Assembly (NCBI GenBank): GCA_947311835.1
Contig: CAMZLV010000160.1
Span: 1-33,964, forward strand
Length of the DNA: 33,964 bases
Direction of reading: 5' to 3'
Source: an uncultured Lutibacter sp.
GTDB lineage: Bacteria; Bacteroidota; Bacteroidia; Flavobacteriales; Flavobacteriaceae
Part shown: positions 16,359 to 25,335 of the stretch, piece after piece
Position numbering within the stretch: position 1 is the first letter of the stretch
Layout of the letters: every line of letters starts with the position of its first letter
Position numbers and translations under genes: made by a program
The notes under the pieces: model-generated
Database searches by the model: none
What the model was told of the DNA's origin: nothing
What the model saw: the letters and a program-made list of their open reading frames with translations, nothing else

Positions 16359-19300
16359 TTATACTCCTGTGTTTTTTACTTTTACGTGATAGAAAACATT
16401 TGGTTGTGTACCAACATTTTCAAGTAAATAATACATTCTTTTATCTTCTTTTAATTTAGAAACTTCGCTTTCAGCGTCATTTACATCTCCAAATACCATT
16501 GCTCCTGTACTACAGGCGTTTGAACATGCTGTTTGGAATTCACTATCAGCAACTGGTCTTCCTTCTTTCTTCGCTTTAAGGATAGATGCTTGTGTCATTT
16601 GAATACACATAGAACATTTTTCCATAACTCCTCTTGATCTTACTACAACATCTGGATTTAAAACCATTTTCCCTAAATCATCATTCATGTTGAAATCAAA
16701 TTCATCATTATTAGCATAATCAAACCAGTTAAATCGTCTAACTTTATACGGACAGTTATTTGCACAATAACGTGTTCCTACACATCTATTATAAGCCATA
16801 TGGTTTTGACCTTGTCGCCCGTGTGATGTAGCTGCAACTGGACAAACACTCTCACATGGAGCGTGATTACAGTGCTGACACATTACAGGTTGAAATGCTA
16901 CTTCAGGATTTTCTTGAGAAGCAAGTTCAACTTTTTCGTAACTTTCAAATGCTGGTAAATTTTCTAAATCTTCAATTTCTTTTTCAAAAGTGTCATTAGA
17001 CGAGTAATATCTATCAACTCGTAACCAATGCATATCTCTAAAGTTTCTTATTTCTTTTTTACCAACTACTGGTACATTGTTTTCTGCATGACATGCTACA
17101 ACACATGCTCCACAACCTGTACAAGCATTTAAATCTATAGACAAATTAAAATGATGTCCTATTGATGTGTCAAACGTATCCCATAAATCAGCATTTTCAT
17201 CACGAACTGTAATTTCGCTGTGGTCATATGGCACTTCTGGAACTGGATTCCAAGCGTGTTGATCTTTCGTATTGAATACAGTAAGGGAAGTTGTTCTTAT
17301 GATATCTTCGCTTCTACCAACCATCGTATTTTGCATTTGAACGCTTGCAAAGTGATGTGTTCCTGATGCTAATTCAACGGTTACGTTTTGAGAAGTTAAA
17401 AAGTCTTTATATATAGGAAATGCATCTACTCCAACTTTCATCTCATCTTTAAGACCTTCTTTTTTACCATATCCTAGAGCTAATCCTATAGAACCTTTTG
17501 CTTGTCCTGGCTGAATAATAACTGGCACTTTTTCTAACACTACTTTTCCTGATTTTAGTGTTATATAACTACCATTTAATGCGCCATTAGATGTAATATC
17601 ATTAGTTACTCCTAATACTTCAGCGTCTACTGCTGACATAGTAATGTAATTATCCCAAGTTGTTCTAGTTATTGGGTCAGGCAACTCTTGCAACCAAGGA
17701 TTGTTTGCTTGTTGACCATCACCTAATGAAGTTTTTGTATATAATTGCAGTTCGAAAGCATTCTCTTTTACTGAAGATACCTTTTGGTATGCAACAGCTA
17801 AATCAACTCCATTTGTTATTACTGTATCTATTTCTTCTGATGAAACAGTAAATGATCCATCATGCAATGCTTGACCAAAGGATTTATTTGCTCCAAAATC
17901 AGCAAAAGTATCTTTGATATAATTATAGTAAGCAGTATTATTTCCTGACCATTTTAATAAACTTTCTTCAAATTGACGCGTATCAAATAACTGTTGAATA
18001 GTTGGTTGAATTAAACTAATTTCACCTTTTTTCATTTCAACAGTTCCCCAAGATTCTAAAAAGTGAGGAGTTGCTAATACATAATCAACTTTACTGGTCG
18101 TTTCATTTTCTACAGTAGAAAAAGCAACGGTAGTTTTAACTTTACCTAACGCATCAACAAAATCTTTAGAATTTGGTAAGGTATAAATAGGGTTTGTGTT
18201 ATTCATAAATAACACACCTATTTTACCTGATTTCATATCAGCAATTAGTTGTGAAACTTCTGCATCATTTCCTTGACGTTTATTATTAGTAATCGTTACA
18301 TCAATTACTTGACTTGCTAGTTTATTATTAATTGCTAATGCTAATAATTGCGCTTCCTTAGTTTGGATTCCAGTTACAACTACGGCACCGTTTCCTCCTT
18401 TTTTTAATTGCTTAACAGCATTAACTACATTTTTGTCTTTAGCGGAAACATTGTTTACAATAGCATTATAAATTTCTGCTAAAACTAAATTTTGTTTTGA
18501 TGGCTTTACAGGAACTCTAAGATCTGCATTTGCTCCTGAAAGTGTCATATTAGATTCAAACTGAATATGATGTGACATTTTTCCATTTGATGGATTTCTA
18601 CTTGCCGCATATCCTGCGTCATGTCCTCCTCCTTGCCAATCGCCTAAGATATCTGCACCTATAGAAACTATAGTCCTTGCTTTTGAAAAATCGTATGATG
18701 GCAATGCTCTTGAACCATGAATTGCAGCATAAGCATCAATTGCGGCTGATTCAGAAATTGAATCGTACGTTACTTGACGTACATTTCCGAATTTTTCAGA
18801 AAATTCTGCCATTACTTTTGCAGTTGATGGACTTGCATGCGTACTTGTTAAAAATGCAATTTCTTTACCTGAAGTTTTAACATCATTTAAAATTTGTTGC
18901 ATTTTAGCATCAACATCTGACCAAGAAATAGACGCTCCTTTATTTGTAGAGCCTTGCAATCTCATACTATCATATAATGACAGTACTGACGCTTGAACAC
19001 GTGCATTGGTAGATCCTCCTATTTCTTTATTTGGTTCAATTTTTATTGGACGTCCTTCTCTAACCTTTACTAAAATGTTAGCAAAATCAAAACCATCAGC
19101 AATAGCAGTTGCATAATAATCTGCAACTCCAGGAATTACTTGATTAGGCTTAACAATGTAAGGTATTGCTTTTTTTACAGGACCTTCACATGATGCTAAC
19201 GTAGCAGCAGCTGTGGAAAACCCAACGTATTTTAAGAAGTCACGACGTGTTGTAGAAGATTTTTCTAATGATTCTTTATCTCCTAAAAAGTCATCTGTTG

Positions 19301-19400
19301 GAATTTCTTCAACAAATTCTTTACTTTTCAACGTATCAACAATAGAACTGTTTTCGTTTAGTTCTTCAACACTTCTCCAGTATTTTTTGTTTGATGCCAT
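16359..19400 (-). CDS. actB: ACIII iron-sulfur/molybdopterin-like subunit ActB
   Basis: The 1013-residue protein starts with a twin-arginine-type signal, TTRRDFLKYVG (R52-R53), running into LASC at residues 68-71, which fits a lipidated Tat substrate. The N-terminal two-thirds is the molybdopterin-oxidoreductase-like B1 domain, which in ACIII binds no molybdenum. The last 250 residues form the B2 ferredoxin-like domain with Cys clusters CTGCGACVVAC, CQHCNHAPCESVC, CVGTRYCANNC and CSMCIQMTQ with a later CSNAC. This is the set for about four Fe-S clusters that carry electrons from ActC to the ActA hemes. It is a family-typical fusion of both domains and lies between actA and actC. Confidence 0.95.
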   Translation of the reverse strand: MASNKKYWRSVEELNENSSIVDTLKSKEFVEEIPTDDFLGDKESLEKSSTTRRDFLKYVGFSTAAATLASCEGPVKKAIPYIVKPNQVIPGVADYYATAIADGFDFANILVKVREGRPIKIEPNKEIGGSTNARVQASVLSLYDSMRLQGSTNKGASISWSDVDAKMQQILNDVKTSGKEIAFLTSTHASPSTAKVMAEFSEKFGNVRQVTYDSISESAAIDAYAAIHGSRALPSYDFSKARTIVSIGADILGDWQGGGHDAGYAASRNPSNGKMSHHIQFESNMTLSGANADLRVPVKPSKQNLVLAEIYNAIVNNVSAKDKNVVNAVKQLKKGGNGAVVVTGIQTKEAQLLALAINNKLASQVIDVTITNNKRQGNDAEVSQLIADMKSGKIGVLFMNNTNPIYTLPNSKDFVDALGKVKTTVAFSTVENETTSKVDYVLATPHFLESWGTVEMKKGEISLIQPTIQQLFDTRQFEESLLKWSGNNTAYYNYIKDTFADFGANKSFGQALHDGSFTVSSEEIDTVITNGVDLAVAYQKVSSVKENAFELQLYTKTSLGDGQQANNPWLQELPDPITRTTWDNYITMSAVDAEVLGVTNDITSNGALNGSYITLKSGKVVLEKVPVIIQPGQAKGSIGLALGYGKKEGLKDEMKVGVDAFPIYKDFLTSQNVTVELASGTHHFASVQMQNTMVGRSEDIIRTTSLTVFNTKDQHAWNPVPEVPYDHSEITVRDENADLWDTFDTSIGHHFNLSIDLNACTGCGACVVACHAENNVPVVGKKEIRNFRDMHWLRVDRYYSSNDTFEKEIEDLENLPAFESYEKVELASQENPEVAFQPVMCQHCNHAPCESVCPVAATSHGRQGQNHMAYNRCVGTRYCANNCPYKVRRFNWFDYANNDEFDFNMNDDLGKMVLNPDVVVRSRGVMEKCSMCIQMTQASILKAKKEGRPVADSEFQTACSNACSTGAMVFGDVNDAESEVSKLKEDKRMYYLLENVGTQPNVFYHVKVKNTGV

Positions 19401-19455
19401 TCTTTTTATTTATTTAATGATTGAAAAATCAATCTTTTAATTATCAAAACTTTAA

Positions 19456-20730
19456 TTAATAGTGGCATTTACCACATTCCATTCCACCCATTTGGGCTTC
19501 TGTAACTTTTTCTACTCCGTATTTATTAGCCAATTGCTCGTGAATTTTCTTATAATAACCATTTTCGGTCATATCAATTTCACTATCTTTATGACAGTTT
19601 ATACACCATCCCATGGTTAGTGGAGAGAATTGATAAACTTCATCCATCGTTTCAACTGGTCCATGACATTTTTGACATTTAAATCCTGCAACGGTAACAT
19701 GCTGTGAGTGGTTGTAATACACAAAGTTAGATAAATTGTGTACTCTCACCCATTCGATAGGTTGTGTTTTTCCTGTATATTCTAATTTATCTGCATCCCA
19801 ACCTACGGCTGTATAAAGTTTTTCTTGAATTTCTTTATCCAAAGCTTCCTTGCCATAAGTAATTCCATCTAAAACAATCTTAGTATCTTCTGCTACTTCT
19901 GAAATGTTTTTATGACAGTTCATACATACATTTGCTGACGGAATCCCTGAAGTTTTACTATGTTTTGCTGATGAGTGACAGTATTGACAGTCTATTTTAT
20001 TATCTCCTGCATGTATTTTATGCGAAAACTTAATTGGTTGTATTGGTTGATATCCTTGATCAACTCCTACTTGAAACAACCAACTAAACACAAACCATGT
20101 TCCTAACAATGTAAAGAAAATCAATAGCAAGAAATGTAAGAACTTATTTGCTTTAAACGCATCACACACACTTTTAAGTTGTTCTGATAAATTCTTTGAC
20201 TTCGTATCATCTTTCATTTCTATTACTGTACGATATAAATTATATATCATCAATAACATTACAAACATTATAGCTCCTAAAATATAGGTGAGTGTATTAT
20301 CCTTATTTTCGGGTTTGTTTGTTGACTCCACATTATCAGTAGTTGCCTTAACAACCTTTTTTACCGGCGGAGCGGAAGTAAACGCTAAAATATCATCAAT
20401 ATCTTGATCTGATAATTGCGGAAATGCTGTCATTGAAGCAGGACTAAACGCCGCAGCCTCTTTTGCATCTGCATCTACTTTTTGAAATGCTGCATTGTCT
20501 TTAATCCATGCTTTTAGCCATGCATTATCTCTTTTTTCAGTAACACCTCCTAATGCTGGTCCTACAACTTTCTTATCTAACTTATGACAAGCGGCACAGT
20601 TGGCATTAAACAACTTCTTACCTTTTGCCGCATCTCCTTGAGCTGATAAATTAATTGAAAAAAAGAAAAGGAATGCTAGACTACTAAGGGTCAATCTTGA
20701 TATTAGATTGTGTTTTTTCACACTTTTCAT
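19456..20730 (-). CDS. actA: ACIII multiheme cytochrome c subunit ActA
   Basis: Six CxxCH heme c sites are visible: CAACH near the N-terminus, then CQYCH, CMNCH, CQKCH, CINCH and a final CGKCH. The last five form the pentaheme domain of ActA; the first belongs to a separate monoheme domain after the signal peptide, and a membrane segment (LTYILGAIMFVMLLMIYNLY) links them. The hemes carry electrons from ActB toward the oxidase. The ATG at 20730 gives a normal signal peptide (MKSVKKHNL... ending LSAQ); an in-frame ATG at 20775 would add 15 residues and an unusually long n-region. It is the first gene of the act operon. Confidence 0.92.
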   Translation of the reverse strand: MKSVKKHNLISRLTLSSLAFLFFFSINLSAQGDAAKGKKLFNANCAACHKLDKKVVGPALGGVTEKRDNAWLKAWIKDNAAFQKVDADAKEAAAFSPASMTAFPQLSDQDIDDILAFTSAPPVKKVVKATTDNVESTNKPENKDNTLTYILGAIMFVMLLMIYNLYRTVIEMKDDTKSKNLSEQLKSVCDAFKANKFLHFLLLIFFTLLGTWFVFSWLFQVGVDQGYQPIQPIKFSHKIHAGDNKIDCQYCHSSAKHSKTSGIPSANVCMNCHKNISEVAEDTKIVLDGITYGKEALDKEIQEKLYTAVGWDADKLEYTGKTQPIEWVRVHNLSNFVYYNHSQHVTVAGFKCQKCHGPVETMDEVYQFSPLTMGWCINCHKDSEIDMTENGYYKKIHEQLANKYGVEKVTEAQMGGMECGKCHY

Positions 20731-20810
20731 ACTTCTATATATATGGTTCTTTCTAGTTTGGTACAATATTTTCATTCTTACTACGTATAGTGAAATAATA
20801 TAATGATGTA

Positions 20811-20818
20811 CAAAAGTA
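20811..20818 (-). promoter_or_regulatory. Promoter -7 box of the act (ACIII) operon
   Basis: On the minus strand it reads TACTTTTG, an exact TAnnTTTG match. It lies 35 bases before the longer possible actA start and 80 before the preferred one. No clear -33 TTG was seen. Confidence 0.55.
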
Positions 20819-20917
20819 CTATTTATTAATTAAATTTTAAATCTAAAAATAATGTTAAATATAATTTATTGTTATTCTAAATAACAGATTTCGTTAACAA
20901 ATTAAATAACAATAGCA

Positions 20918-20925
20918 TAGATTTG
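20918..20925 (+). promoter_or_regulatory. Promoter -7 box of the SPOR-domain gene
   Basis: TAGATTTG matches TAnnTTTG and lies 39 bases before the ATG at 20965. It is divergent from the act promoter, about 100 bases away. Confidence 0.55.
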
Positions 20926-20964
20926 CATAACCAACTTAAAGCACATAAAAAACAATAAATAATT

Positions 20965-21330
20965 ATGATATTAAATTTAATAAAAAAAATAATGTTGTTC
21001 GCCTTTTTTATAACAGCAACTACTATTATTGGTCAGGAGGATACAAAAATTAATGAAATTCTTACCAAAAAAATAGAGTATAATAAAACACATCGCACTG
21101 GAAAAGGATTTAAAATTCAATTGTATAATGGTGGTGAGTCTAGAGCGTATAACATTAAAAGTAATTTTGAAGCAACCTATGGGATTGTTGCTGTTATTGT
21201 ACCTGAACTTCCGGATTGGAAAGTACAAGTAGGAAATTATAAAACGCGCTTAGAAGCTGATAGAGCGTTGCTTCTTTTCAAAGAAAAATTTTCAGGTGCT
21301 ATTATTCTTGAAACTAAGATCTATTTATAG
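20965..21330 (+). CDS. Small secreted SPOR-domain protein
   Basis: The 121-residue protein has a signal peptide (about 23 residues, ending IIGQ) and then a SPOR-type domain over about 46-121. The domain has the pattern GFKIQLYNGGESRAYNI, then WKVQVGNYKTRLEADRAL, and ends FSGAIILETKIYL. SPOR domains bind denuded glycan strands of septal peptidoglycan. With no membrane anchor or enzyme domain, it should be free in the periplasm. It is transcribed away from the ACIII operon. Its partner is unknown. Confidence 0.85.
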   Translation: MILNLIKKIMLFAFFITATTIIGQEDTKINEILTKKIEYNKTHRTGKGFKIQLYNGGESRAYNIKSNFEATYGIVAVIVPELPDWKVQVGNYKTRLEADRALLLFKEKFSGAIILETKIYL

Positions 21331-21478
21331 TTAGTTCGCGCCTTTATAAATTAAATTCATGTGATTTGCTTTTCTTTTATCTGTTGATATTGACTTCAAA
21401 ACACGTCAAATTCACTTCTAACAGGTAAATTAACACAACAATAACACTACAACTAAAAAATACGGTTACTTACCTATG
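21331..21478. other. Intergenic stretch without recognisable gene
   Basis: No reading frame, hairpin terminator or conserved motif was found after the SPOR gene in this part. The next structure is the candidate small RNA from 21479. Positions 21573-21656, past that RNA, also show nothing but the 3' trailer of the ten-gene minus-strand operon. Confidence 0.5.
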
Positions 21479-21572
21479 TATATTTGCATAAGTATTTATA
21501 TTTTTAAGTTAATAGTAGGTAAGAGCCAAGAGCACTAACATTTTATAATGTTTTTGCGCTTGGCTTTTTTTT
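21479..21572 (+). ncRNA. Candidate small RNA with own promoter and terminator
   Basis: TATATTTG at 21479-21486 fits the -7 box, so transcription would start near 21493. The only structure downstream is a two-part hairpin: AGCCAAG-A-GC (21524-21533) pairs with GC-G-CTTGGCT (21556-21565), enclosing an inner hairpin ACATT/AATGT, and it is followed by a run of T. This gives an RNA of about 80 nt with no reading frame. It does not match a family I recognise. The alternative is that the hairpin is simply the late terminator of the SPOR gene transcript. Confidence 0.45.
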
Positions 21573-21656
21573 AATAAAAAACTATGCGATTCATTTAATC
21601 ACAAGACTTTAATATTGTTTTAAGCTACTACTTGATTGATGTCATATTCAAAAAAT

Positions 21657-22295
21657 TTATTTTTCAAAAACCAACTCAATAACATCACTAATCTTTAGAA
21701 TTGTTCCTTTTTTTGGTGTTGTAAGTTCAATTTTACGTTCGCCAATATCTTCTTCTTTAAGGTTTTTAATAATATAATCTAACCCAAATTCATTTAATTT
21801 ACTTTTAGCTTCTTCTATTGTTTTCCCTGTTAAATCAGGAACTAGTCTAAATTGTTCGGGAGGCGGAACAGGTTTTATCATAAATTCTAATTCGACACTA
21901 GAACGGTAATTAATATTGTATTTGTTCGAATTTGAAGCGTTTAAAGGCGTTGCGTAAAGTCTTGTTTTTGAAAGCCTTTGAGGTGCTACTTCTGAAGGTT
22001 TATTTGTAGTTATATTTCTAACTGAAGATTGAGATAAAGATAATGAAATCTTCATTTTAACCTTAGTTTCTGGCAATACATAAAAAGTGGGTTGATATCC
22101 AATTTCTCTAAGTTTCATCATTGTATTATTGGCTTCTTCACTTTTTGTAGAGTCGTCATATATTGCTAAAGTTTGCGCTAAAGAGCCTGCGTCTAAAGCT
22201 TTTTGAGCGTCCGCAACTCCTTCGCCTACAGACGCAATAAGGTCACCTAACGAACTAGATATGGAGTCTTGTAAATTATTAAAAGTATCTAACAT
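21657..22295 (-). CDS. Core-family paralogue with C-terminal PASTA domain
   Basis: The 212-residue protein lacks a signal peptide. Residues 15-40 form the family helix (GEGVADAQKALDAGS), and 65-88 the IGYQPTFY segment with an amphipathic strand (VKMKISLSLS). A strand ending KPVPPPEQF at about 133-149 closes a shortened core. From about 150 a PASTA-like domain follows: VPDLTGKTIEEAKSKLNEFG, then TPKKGTILKISDVIELVFE. PASTA domains usually bind muropeptides or act as spacers in Gram-positive kinases and PBPs, so a non-exported copy here is unusual. It is the last gene of the ten-gene operon, 5 bases after its neighbour. Function unknown. Confidence 0.8.
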   Translation of the reverse strand: MLDTFNNLQDSISSSLGDLIASVGEGVADAQKALDAGSLAQTLAIYDDSTKSEEANNTMMKLREIGYQPTFYVLPETKVKMKISLSLSQSSVRNITTNKPSEVAPQRLSKTRLYATPLNASNSNKYNINYRSSVELEFMIKPVPPPEQFRLVPDLTGKTIEEAKSKLNEFGLDYIIKNLKEEDIGERKIELTTPKKGTILKISDVIELVFEK

Positions 22296-22300
22296 AATAT

Positions 22301-23656
22301 TTAATTTTTATTTTCTTTGGCAAAAATTACTGTCACAATTTTTGAAGCATCAAATTCATCTCCTGCTTCGGGAAGTTGTTTAAAACTTTGACCAATTATT
22401 AAATTACTCGATTCTGAATTGATAGATTGATATATTGGATCTAATTTCAAATCATATTCCAAGAGTAATTTACGCACAGCTGTTTCAGTTAAACCGATAA
22501 CATTTGGTGTTAATTTGTTTTTGACAATTTTTGCAGGTTCTTTTGTTAAGTCTATTAGCACGTCACTTATTGCAGAACCATTAATTTTATTGGCTTTACT
22601 AATGTCTATTGGTTGAAATCGTATGCCATCTTCATCATGCTCTACAACGGTTTTTAAATTTAATTTAAAGCCTTCTAATTTATAACCAGAACTCACAGCA
22701 GAAGAATCGGCTATTTTTACATCTTTAATAATATTTGTATAGAGTTTATTTGCTGATATTGCTTTTGGAGTATATATTTTAGGCTCTAATTTTTTTTTAT
22801 CTAAAAGTAATTCTAAATCTAATTTATCCTTTTTTAATTCCGAAATTATTTTTTCTAATTCGAAGGTTTTACTTTTGTTTGAAGTGTTTTCTTTATTTAA
22901 ATTATCAATAATTTTATTATTTTTATTTATAGTTTTTTGTAATGATTCGTTTGTAAATGAAACTTGTTTTAAAGACTCTTTCGTTTTTGACAAATCAGTT
23001 GCTAATTGTAAATTTTTATTTTCAAGAACTCTTTTTTCGTTTTTAAGACCATCGAGTTCAACTTTTTTTAAAGATAATGATTTTACTGTTTTAAGTTTTT
23101 CTTTTGTCACATTTTCAAGCGATTTTTCAAGATCTTTAGCTTTTTTTTCAGAAACGAACCCTTTTTTTTCTAACATAGTAATATCTATTTTAGGAGTTAT
23201 TATTTCCTTAATAGTTTTATTAGAGATGACACTTGCTATTAAAATTGATTTTGCTGTTTTTAATTGTATCCAATTTTTTTTATCCAATAAGATTAAATTA
23301 CCAAAATCAAGATGGATAACGGTATTGTTTTCACTGCTTATTATACTCGTGTTGTAACTCAACACATAATTAATTTTAGTTTTAGTGTTTGTTTTAACAA
23401 TCCTAAACATAGGTAAACTTCCAGAATTGATACTAGTTTTAATATTTTTGGCAGTTTTATCTGTTCTTGCTATCTTTTCAGGAATTTTATAAGTAAGCAT
23501 TACTTTGCCGTCTTTAGACGTAGAAGGTTTTCCTAAAACAACCCATTGCATGGCATCTACAATAAAATATTGGATAGTTACCGAATAATTATTGGCAGGT
23601 TTATGGTTTTTATCTAAAATAGAAGCCGAAAATTGTATAGAACTAATTAGTGACAT
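22301..23656 (-). CDS. Ig-like/coiled-coil/PASTA protein of the ten-gene operon
   Basis: The 451-residue protein has three parts. Residues 1-75 look like an Ig-like beta domain (FSASILDKNHKPANNYSVTI, then DGKVMLTYKIP). Residues about 165-300 are a long Lys/Glu/Leu coiled coil. The last 65 residues form a PASTA-like unit (PNVIGLTETAVRKLLLEYDL, then FKQLPEAGDEFDASKIVTV). No signal peptide or membrane segment is present. The layout suggests a rod with a binding head, but the role is not known. It lies 5 bases after the 223-residue gene and 5 before the PASTA paralogue. Confidence 0.78.
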   Translation of the reverse strand: MSLISSIQFSASILDKNHKPANNYSVTIQYFIVDAMQWVVLGKPSTSKDGKVMLTYKIPEKIARTDKTAKNIKTSINSGSLPMFRIVKTNTKTKINYVLSYNTSIISSENNTVIHLDFGNLILLDKKNWIQLKTAKSILIASVISNKTIKEIITPKIDITMLEKKGFVSEKKAKDLEKSLENVTKEKLKTVKSLSLKKVELDGLKNEKRVLENKNLQLATDLSKTKESLKQVSFTNESLQKTINKNNKIIDNLNKENTSNKSKTFELEKIISELKKDKLDLELLLDKKKLEPKIYTPKAISANKLYTNIIKDVKIADSSAVSSGYKLEGFKLNLKTVVEHDEDGIRFQPIDISKANKINGSAISDVLIDLTKEPAKIVKNKLTPNVIGLTETAVRKLLLEYDLKLDPIYQSINSESSNLIIGQSFKQLPEAGDEFDASKIVTVIFAKENKN

Positions 23657-23661
23657 AAGGT

Positions 23662-24333
23662 TTAATTTTTAGCTATTGAGATTGATTTGGTTACTGTTCC
23701 TGAGTTTAATTCGAAAATAAAAATATTACTATTATTATATGAGTTTTCAGGAAGTCTTATATTGAGAGTTACTCTTCCTTGTTCATCCGTTTTTTCTTCT
23801 GAAGTACTTAGTTTAGGAGGTTTTGATTCTGTTGTATTCAATTTATTGCTTTTCCCTTCATTATAATTGATTTCAATCATTGTGTTGGTTACAATTTCGC
23901 CAATACTATTTGTAAGTTCAATCGTTAGTTTAAACTCATAATAGTCATTATGTAATTCTGGTTTTGTACTAATTTGATAATTTAATATGAGTTGTGGAAT
24001 GCCTTCATTAGGTATTGTAGCGACAAATCTTCCTGAAATTGTACTTACAATTTGATTGTTACTCTTTGAAGAACTGGTCTTAGTTACAGGTCTGAATAAC
24101 ATAAAATTATTAAATCTAGAAGCGTTTGATTTGCTTTCTACAGCAGTTTCAAATTCAGATATAACTTGTAGATTAAAATCTAAATAAGGCAATGTGTACA
24201 TCGTGTTTAGTCGTCCAAATTCATCATAAGGAGGTAAACTACGCAGTTGATGTTGCGCTTGGTTTAAACTATCGGAAATACTTAATAATATTTCTTGCAA
24301 ACTTAATGCTACTGATTCTGATTGACTACTCAT
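23662..24333 (-). CDS. Operon protein with diverged core and Ig-like domain
   Basis: The 223-residue protein starts with a helix resembling the family core (ILLSISDSLNQAQHQL) and a strand LPYLDFNLQVISEFE, so it is probably a distant member. Its C-terminal half (from about 105) contains two beta-rich stretches. The last, EQGRVTLNIRLPENS then IFIFELNSGTVTKSI, looks like a bacterial Ig-like fold. No export signal is present. It is 12 bases after the Lys-rich gene. No known function. Confidence 0.72.
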   Translation of the reverse strand: MSSQSESVALSLQEILLSISDSLNQAQHQLRSLPPYDEFGRLNTMYTLPYLDFNLQVISEFETAVESKSNASRFNNFMLFRPVTKTSSSKSNNQIVSTISGRFVATIPNEGIPQLILNYQISTKPELHNDYYEFKLTIELTNSIGEIVTNTMIEINYNEGKSNKLNTTESKPPKLSTSEEKTDEQGRVTLNIRLPENSYNNSNIFIFELNSGTVTKSISIAKN

Positions 24334-24345
24334 TATGGTTGTTTT

Positions 24346-25329
24346 TTATAAAAATTTATCTTTTAATCTTTCTAATCTACTTTGTTTTTGGCGCTCTTTT
24401 TTTTGCTCTTCTTTTCTTTCTAAGGCTTTAATTAGTGCTTTTTTTGCAATTTTTAACGCCTCTTTTTTTAACGCTTGTTTGTCTGCTATCTTTTGTTTTA
24501 TTAATGCTTCTCTCTTGTCAAACAATTTGGTGTCATTCACTATGTTTTTACTTTTTTCTGCAAGTTTTTCATACTTCTTTTTTTGAGATAAAATTTCCTG
24601 TCTTTTTTCTTTTATTCGTTCCCATTTTTCTTCGGCAAGATTAAGGTTGGATAATGCTTTTTTTACTTTTTTATCTGATTTTGGTTTTTCAACTATTTTC
24701 TCAAAACCAATTTTTTCGTTTTCTTTAAAAAAAGTTGATTTTTTAGCATTTTTTCGAATAAACTCTTCCTCTTTTGGTTTTGAGTTTGTAGTTATTTTCT
24801 TTTTTAATTTTTCACGTTTTTTTTCCCAATTAATCAAGTCAATTTTATTAGTGAGCCGTTTTTTAGCATTGGCATTCCTTTTATCTAATTTGTCTTGTAT
24901 ATTAATTTCTTTTTTAAACGGAACAATAGTTTTATTAGCAATAACTCTAACAAAATCGTTGCTTTTTTTAGTTTTAGACACACTGTTTTTTAAAACTTCT
25001 CTTTTTTTCTCCCAATTTTTTAATTCTAATTTTTTTGTAAAACTCTTTTTTAGTGTTTTTTCTCTGTATTGTAACCATTTCTGCTCTTTCTTTTTACGTT
25101 GTGCTGTTGATGGAATGCGATTATCAAACTTATTGGGAGTTTTATCTTTGTTTGTTAGTTTTTTTAGAGAATCTTCTAGTTGTTTTTGCTCTTTTAGCAA
25201 CTTGTTGAGATTTTCATCTTTACTACTCTTTTCTTTAACAATTACCATATTAGTTGATGTAGCAACACTTATAGAACTATCAGTATTTAGTTCATCATCT
25301 TCAATAAAATCTTTCCAATTTTTAGCCAT
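24346..25329 (-). CDS. Highly basic Lys-rich coiled protein of the ten-gene operon
   Basis: The 327-residue protein is extremely rich in Lys and Glu and largely helical by composition. A short motif recurs: LKNWEKKREVLKN, LINWEKKREKLKK and a weaker LAEEKWERIKEKRQE, and the N-terminus starts MAKNWKDFIE. The last 90 residues are an uninterrupted basic helix. No catalytic motif, signal or membrane segment is present. It could be a linker or scaffold binding acidic partners or nucleic acid, which is a guess. The reverse strand has long false frames caused by the Lys codons. It lies 6 bases after the 152-residue paralogue, within the operon. Confidence 0.75.
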   Translation of the reverse strand: MAKNWKDFIEDDELNTDSSISVATSTNMVIVKEKSSKDENLNKLLKEQKQLEDSLKKLTNKDKTPNKFDNRIPSTAQRKKKEQKWLQYREKTLKKSFTKKLELKNWEKKREVLKNSVSKTKKSNDFVRVIANKTIVPFKKEINIQDKLDKRNANAKKRLTNKIDLINWEKKREKLKKKITTNSKPKEEEFIRKNAKKSTFFKENEKIGFEKIVEKPKSDKKVKKALSNLNLAEEKWERIKEKRQEILSQKKKYEKLAEKSKNIVNDTKLFDKREALIKQKIADKQALKKEALKIAKKALIKALERKEEQKKERQKQSRLERLKDKFL

Positions 25330-25335
25330 TATCTT

